Of a stretch of 64,000 nt of DNA, positions 60,411 through 64,000 are shown piece after piece. Source of the stretch: Motiliproteus sp047633175. GTDB lineage: Bacteria > Pseudomonadota > Gammaproteobacteria > Pseudomonadales > Balneatricaceae. Each line of letters begins with the position of its first letter. The first letter of the stretch is position 1. A program made the translations under genes and the position numbers. The stretch covers positions 1 through 64,000 of the forward strand of contig JBLIEQ010000016.1 of the NCBI GenBank assembly GCA_047633175.1, read 5' to 3'. Below the pieces are notes generated by a model. The model was not told where the DNA came from, searched no databases, and saw only the letters and a list, made by a program, of their open reading frames with translations.

Positions 60411-61211
60411 ATGACCTCAGGCAACGCTCATCTTATCGACATTGCAGTCAACCTGACTGACAACGCCTTCGAGCATGACTACGAGCAGGTTCTCGAACGC
60501 GCCCGGGCAACGGGCGTCTCTCAGCTGATCATTCCCGGCTCCTCATTAGAGGAGAGTAGCAAGGCGATCGTCCTGTGCCAGAAACAACCTCAGCGCCTGT
60601 TCTCAACTGCCGGTGTTCATCCACATTACAGCAGCCAATTCCCCGCCGATGGCATAGAGCAACTACGACTATTATGCCGGCAGAGCTGCGTCAAGGCCGT
60701 GGGAGAAACCGGTCTTGATTTCAATCGTGACTTCTCACCTCGCCCAGACCAGATAAGGGTCTTTGAGCAACAGCTGATGCTGGCTGCCGAATTGCAATAT
60801 CCCGTCCTTATGCATGAACGCGACGCTCATCAACCTTTTTATGACCTGATCCGCAAATATCGAGACCAGATACCCCGTGCCGTACTGCACTGTTTCACCG
60901 GAACCCGGGATCAGCTTTTCAGGCTGCTTGATCTGGATATACATATAGGTATCACCGGCTGGATCTGTGACGAACGTCGCGGCGCCCATCTGTTACCGCT
61001 ATTAAAAGAGATCCCCTCAGATCGACTTATGCTCGAAACCGACGCCCCCTACCTGCTACCCCGCGACCTGAAACCCAAACCCAAATCCAGACGTAACGAA
61101 CCCTGCTACCTACCCCATATCTGCCAGGTCGCCGCCAGCCATCTGGGCGTCAGCTGCGAGCAACTCGCACAATCAAGCAGCGCAACAGCCAAGGCGTTCT
61201 TCGACCTTTAA
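60411..61211 (+). CDS. tatD: TatD-family metal-dependent DNase
   Basis: 266 residues, TIM-barrel amidohydrolase. HLIDIAVNLTD (first metal site variant), VKAVGETGLDFNRDFS (Glu ligand), VLMHERDAHQPF (His), AVLHCFTGTRDQL (His) and MLETDAPYLLP (Asp) give a full metal centre. TatD has 3'-5' exonuclease activity in DNA repair. The first motif reads DIAVN where the family often has DSHCH; this is the TatD (not YcfH) variant. Overlaps the convergent glutaredoxin gene by 4 bp. Confidence 0.92.
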   Translation: MTSGNAHLIDIAVNLTDNAFEHDYEQVLERARATGVSQLIIPGSSLEESSKAIVLCQKQPQRLFSTAGVHPHYSSQFPADGIEQLRLLCRQSCVKAVGETGLDFNRDFSPRPDQIRVFEQQLMLAAELQYPVLMHERDAHQPFYDLIRKYRDQIPRAVLHCFTGTRDQLFRLLDLDIHIGITGWICDERRGAHLLPLLKEIPSDRLMLETDAPYLLPRDLKPKPKSRRNEPCYLPHICQVAASHLGVSCEQLAQSSSATAKAFFDL

Positions 61212-61471
61212 TCTTTTAGCGACTTGGCAACCGAATCCGTAACGAAGCGGATGAGCTGTTGCGAATCAAAGGGCCAACAGAGCTCAAACCCTGATTTAGA
61301 CTCCGCCAGAACAGGGATAAGAACCCCATATTGCTCAATAAGCCCATCGTCATCGGCGATATCAACCAACTCTATCGACACAACATTCAGATCAAGGGTC
61401 GTGGCGATCAGCTGCTCAGCCACCGTACACAGATGGCAACCCAACGTGCCATACAACACAAAACTCCGCAT
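61208..61471 (-). CDS. Glutaredoxin-family (DUF836) protein
   Basis: 87 residues with a thioredoxin fold: FVLYGTLGCHLCTVAEQLIA contains the redox pair C12-H-L-C15, and IPVLAESKSG supplies the cis-proline. Sequence is closest to the glutaredoxin 2-like DUF836 group. Likely a thiol-disulfide exchange protein. Partner unknown. Confidence 0.88.
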   Translation of the reverse strand: MRSFVLYGTLGCHLCTVAEQLIATTLDLNVVSIELVDIADDDGLIEQYGVLIPVLAESKSGFELCWPFDSQQLIRFVTDSVAKSLKD

Positions 61472-61559
61472 ATTACTCCCCGCAAACAGCGTATATTAGC
61501 AAAAACATGAACGGCCGGTAGGTAGACTAAGGAAACAGGACTCCGTCATGACTCTGGTC

Positions 61560-61582
61560 TATAATGCGACACTTCCAGTGTC
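61560..61582 (+). promoter_or_regulatory. Probable phaC promoter with an operator-like palindrome
   Basis: A perfect -10 hexamer TATAAT (61560-61565) is followed by GACACT-TCC-AGTGTC (61568-61582), an exact 6-bp inverted repeat over the expected start site. No clear -35 is seen. The place, about 70 bp before the phaC ATG, suits a repressor operator or a leader hairpin. Confidence 0.5.
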
Positions 61583-61636
61583 CGTTCTACGCTTCGCGAG
61601 ACACTATCCACATACTGCAGGAAAAGAGAGTTAAGT

Positions 61637-63361
61637 ATGGATAACAGCAATTCCTCGACTACCGAGAATTACTTTACCGCGATGAACGCTGAAACTCATA
61701 AACTCGTTGAGATGTTTGGTGGCAAGGTCGGTGAAGAGTATCTCAATAATCTTAACGGTGCCTGGTCGCAACTGCTAAGCCAACCGACTGATGCCAAGGG
61801 CTGGACAGACGCTATTGGCGAATACCAAAAGACATCTTTACAATTCTGGTCAACCATTCTCAGTGGCAATAGCGCCCTGAAAGCCGAAGCCACTCCGGCA
61901 GACCGTCGCTTTAAGGCCGATGAGTGGAGCGAAAGCCCCGTCTTTAACTACATCAAAGAATCTTACTTGATAGCATCACAACTATTGAACAAGACAGTCT
62001 CTCAGGCGAATCTGGATGATAAAAGCCAGAAAAAACTCGAATTCTATACTCAGCAATATATCGATGCGATGTCGCCAAGTAATTTCGCCGTTACTAATCC
62101 TGAGGTTATCCAGCAAGCTATCGAAACCAAGGGACAGAGCCTGATAGATGGCCTGCAAAATCTGCTCGGCGATATCGACAAAGGCAGCATCAGCATGACC
62201 GATGAATCCGCTTTTGTCCTGGGAGAAAACATCGCAACCACTCCGGGCGAAGTTGTCTTCGAAAACGAAGTCTTTCAGCTGATTCAATACAAGCCCGCTA
62301 ACGATAAGATCGCAGAACGCCCGACCCTGATCATTCCTCCGACCATCAACAAGTTCTACATTATGGACTTGCAGCCGGAGAACTCCTTCGTTAAACACGT
62401 TGTCGACCAGGGACTGAATACCTTTATGATCTCCTGGGTTAACGCGACACCCGAGCAGAGCCATCTGGGCTGGGATGACTATGTCGAATCCGGCGTAATC
62501 AAGGCTCTGGAAGTGGTAAAAGAGATTTCGGGCAGCCCTAAGGTCAACGCTGTCGCCTGGTGCATCGGTGGAACCATTCTGTCCAGCAGCCTGGCCGTAC
62601 TGACCGCTCGCAAAGATAGCACTGTATCCTCAGCCACCTTCCTGACTGCGCTCACCGACTTCGAAGAGCCCGGTGATATCGGCGTATTTGTAGATGAAAA
62701 GCAGGTCAACAAACTGATCGATAAAGTACAGAAGGAAGGGGTTCTCAATGGTAAGAATCTCTCGACTGCCTTCAACATGTTGCGCTCTAACGACCTGATC
62801 TGGTCCTACGTCGTCAACAACTACCTCAAAGGACAGTCACCGGTACCCTTTGACCTGCTCTACTGGAACAGCGATCCAACCAACCTGCCCGCTGATTTCT
62901 ACAGCTTTTACATGAAGAACATGTATCTTGAAAACAATCTATCGAAGCCGGGCGCGCTGACCATCTGTGGTGAGCCGATCGATCTTTCCACCATTAAGAC
63001 GCCCAGCTACTTCCTGTCCTGCGTCGATGACCATATCGCTCCCTGGAAGAGCACATTCAAGGGCACACAGCTGCTCAAGAACTGTGAATTTGTGCTCGGC
63101 GCCAGCGGCCATATCGCCGGCGTCATCAACCCTGCTTCCAAGAACCGTCGCCATTTCTGGACTAACGGTGAGCTGGGCAATACCCCAGAGCAGTGGCATG
63201 AAACGGCTGAGCGCCAGGAAGGAAGCTGGTGGACTCACTGGTCTGCATGGCTCGATAAGCGCAGCGGCAAACAGATAGAGGCACCCGCAACACTGGGTTC
63301 TGACACCTACCAGCCGATTGAAGCTGCACCCGGTCGTTACGTGTGCAAACGCAGCAGCTAA
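61637..63361 (+). CDS. phaC: Class I poly(3-hydroxyalkanoate) synthase PhaC
   Basis: 574 residues. Polymerises (R)-3-hydroxyacyl-CoA into storage polyester granules. Alpha/beta-hydrolase core with lipase-box-like NAVAWCIGGT; the catalytic Cys is C309 (usual motif GYCIGG; here AWCIGG). The catalytic Asp is in FLSCVDDHIAPW and the His in GASGHIAGVINP; all three are present. The N-terminal PhaC domain (about 90-260) includes NPEVIQQ and PTINKFYIMDLQPENSFV. No phaA/B/P genes are adjacent; precursors would come from genes elsewhere. A hairpin terminator follows. Confidence 0.95.
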   Translation: MDNSNSSTTENYFTAMNAETHKLVEMFGGKVGEEYLNNLNGAWSQLLSQPTDAKGWTDAIGEYQKTSLQFWSTILSGNSALKAEATPADRRFKADEWSESPVFNYIKESYLIASQLLNKTVSQANLDDKSQKKLEFYTQQYIDAMSPSNFAVTNPEVIQQAIETKGQSLIDGLQNLLGDIDKGSISMTDESAFVLGENIATTPGEVVFENEVFQLIQYKPANDKIAERPTLIIPPTINKFYIMDLQPENSFVKHVVDQGLNTFMISWVNATPEQSHLGWDDYVESGVIKALEVVKEISGSPKVNAVAWCIGGTILSSSLAVLTARKDSTVSSATFLTALTDFEEPGDIGVFVDEKQVNKLIDKVQKEGVLNGKNLSTAFNMLRSNDLIWSYVVNNYLKGQSPVPFDLLYWNSDPTNLPADFYSFYMKNMYLENNLSKPGALTICGEPIDLSTIKTPSYFLSCVDDHIAPWKSTFKGTQLLKNCEFVLGASGHIAGVINPASKNRRHFWTNGELGNTPEQWHETAERQEGSWWTHWSAWLDKRSGKQIEAPATLGSDTYQPIEAAPGRYVCKRSS

Positions 63362-63413
63362 GCCGAAGGCTACATCGCCTCTGATACCAGAGGCGTAGCT
63401 TTATCCAGCGCAT

Positions 63414-63442
63414 AAAAAAGGGACTCTTTGAGCCCCTTTTTT
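63414..63442 (+). terminator. Intrinsic terminator after phaC
   Basis: AAAAAAGGGACTC, TTT, GAGCCCCTTTTTT form a stem with one mismatch and end in a T-run, 53 bp after the phaC stop. The A-run on the other side could also end transcripts from proQ. A second hairpin (CGCCTCTG/CAGAGGCG, about 63377-63396) precedes it. Confidence 0.8.
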
Positions 63443-63452
63443 GGTTCTATGA

Positions 63453-63488
63453 CCCTGCCAGCCCTGTCAGCCCTGTCAGCCCTGTCAG
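63453..63488. repeat. Nine-base tandem repeat CCCTGTCAG
   Basis: Four head-to-tail units: CCCTGCCAG and three exact CCCTGTCAG. They lie directly before a degraded REP-like segment (TTGTCGGACTACTTTCTACC) at 63491. Simple slippage repeat, no clear function. Confidence 0.85.
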
Positions 63489-63571
63489 TCTTGTCGGACT
63501 ACTTTCTACCCACAAAACGCCGACCCGCATGGGAGTGTTTTTTGTAGGTTAGGCTTCAGCCTGACGATGAC
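63489..63571. repeat. Degraded REP-like segment and palindrome variant
   Basis: TTGTCGGACTACTTT...CCACA (63491 on) matches one half of the dispersed palindrome. TGTAGGTTAGGCT-TC-AGCCTGACG (63544-63565) is a variant palindrome whose arms AGGCT/AGCCT replace the usual GGACT/AGTCC. Both are in the spacer between phaC and proQ. Confidence 0.6.
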
Positions 63572-63590
63572 AGCATTACTCTCACCAGCT

Positions 63591-64000
63591 TTAACCGTGC
63601 TTATCAAGCAACTGCGACAGCTTATCGGTGATACGCACCTCTTTCTCCTGCTTCTGCTCCTGCTGCAGCCGTTGCTTGTCTTTCTGTATCCGTAGCTTTT
63701 CCTCCTTAACCTGCTGCTGGCGCTGCTCGCGCATCTTCTTTAACATCGCCTTAGCGTGCTCAGCTTCCTCTTCGGACACCTTGCCGGCAGGTTCACCCTT
63801 GAGATCCACACGGTCAGCATCAGCCACCAGACTCTTATAGTACTGAGGCGCACGTACATAAGAGGCCAAAGCCCGCTTTATTTTACCGGGTGGAATCTTT
63901 TCCTCTGCTAACAGATCTTCCTGGATCCCTATTTTCAGAGGCTTTACCGCATCACGATTAAACGTGCTGGGATAAAATTCAGTAATGAGTGCCACCGCAG
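63591..64000 (-). CDS. proQ: ProQ/FinO-family RNA chaperone, N-terminus cut by the window edge
   Basis: The visible part (about 136 residues) runs from ALITEFYPSTFNRDAVKPLK through IGIQEDLLAEEKIPPGKIKR, SYVRAPQYYKSLVADADRVDL, then SEEEAEHAKAMLKKMREQ. This is the FinO/ProQ RNA-binding domain (usual NLKPLKIGI- and RVDLxG- blocks). A Lys/Gln/Glu-rich basic linker follows (about 85-120). A GTG at 63995 could be read as a start, but the E. coli ProQ domain extends further upstream (KEVIAFLAERFP-like), and the frame stays open to the edge. So the true start is probably outside. It binds structured RNAs, including mRNAs and small RNAs. Confidence 0.85.
   Translation of the reverse strand, partial: AVALITEFYPSTFNRDAVKPLKIGIQEDLLAEEKIPPGKIKRALASYVRAPQYYKSLVADADRVDLKGEPAGKVSEEEAEHAKAMLKKMREQRQQQVKEEKLRIQKDKQRLQQEQKQEKEVRITDKLSQLLDKHG

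Overview
The window is about 64 kb of a gammaproteobacterial chromosome. The lineage looks like a marine Oceanospirillales/Pseudomonadales relative. The evidence is the lexA-sulA-small ORF-DUF6586-topA order known from Pseudomonas, together with CheV, RhlB, Uup, Slt, a class I PHA synthase and several TRAP-type solute systems. Most genes are chromosomal housekeeping genes; one accessory block (about 9.0-22.4 kb) stands out.

Left part (1-8.9 kb): the first 49 codons of a group II intron-type reverse transcriptase are cut by the window edge. Next comes a TRAP transporter (binding protein, small permease, and a large permease with a long coiled-coil tail), then a D-lactate dehydrogenase-type flavoprotein and a GcvA-like LysR regulator. 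This suggests uptake and oxidation of a 2-hydroxy or 2-oxo acid such as lactate.

Accessory block (9.0-22.4 kb): four tightly packed minus-strand genes encode an AioA-like molybdopterin oxidoreductase, a Tat-exported Rieske protein and two di-haem c-type peroxidases. This set is the signature of the dissimilatory iodate reductase (IdrA, IdrB, IdrP1, IdrP2) and would easily be mis-annotated as arsenite oxidase. A divergent plus-strand set lies beside it: a HEAT-repeat protein, a two-PAS membrane histidine kinase, an NtrC-type response regulator, MobB for molybdenum cofactor maturation, and a small frameshifted gene. Candidate sigma-54 promoters lie in the divergent spacer. The set looks like a regulatory and cofactor module for a molybdoenzyme, perhaps the reductase next door. 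It ends in about 740 bp of gene-poor DNA with a G6C14 tract.

Middle (23-48 kb): an orphan polyprenyl-phosphate sugar transferase, an RluA-type pseudouridine synthase, a YbiB/TrpD2-like protein and a sodium:solute symporter. Then come uvrB, a PqiA-like membrane protein, an M23 endopeptidase and a bactofilin, all in one direction. Further on are an aspartate aminotransferase, YgiQ, a predicted ABC-class ATPase, an orphan TAXI binding protein, a spermidine-synthase-like protein, an EamA exporter, an Lrp regulator with a decayed duplicate of its 3' end, and a rhlB-gpsA-sixA operon, then dinG.

Right part (48-64 kb): lexA-sulA behind two LexA boxes, then topA and its conserved small neighbours. 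These are followed by a universal stress protein, uup, slt, cheV, tatD, a glutaredoxin-like protein, phaC and the N-terminal-truncated (window-cut) proQ. REP-like palindromes built on GTCGGACT-AA-AGTCCGAC are scattered between genes throughout; one supplies the stop codon of the aminotransferase gene.

All functional names come from reading the translated sequences and from remembered family features. No database search was run.
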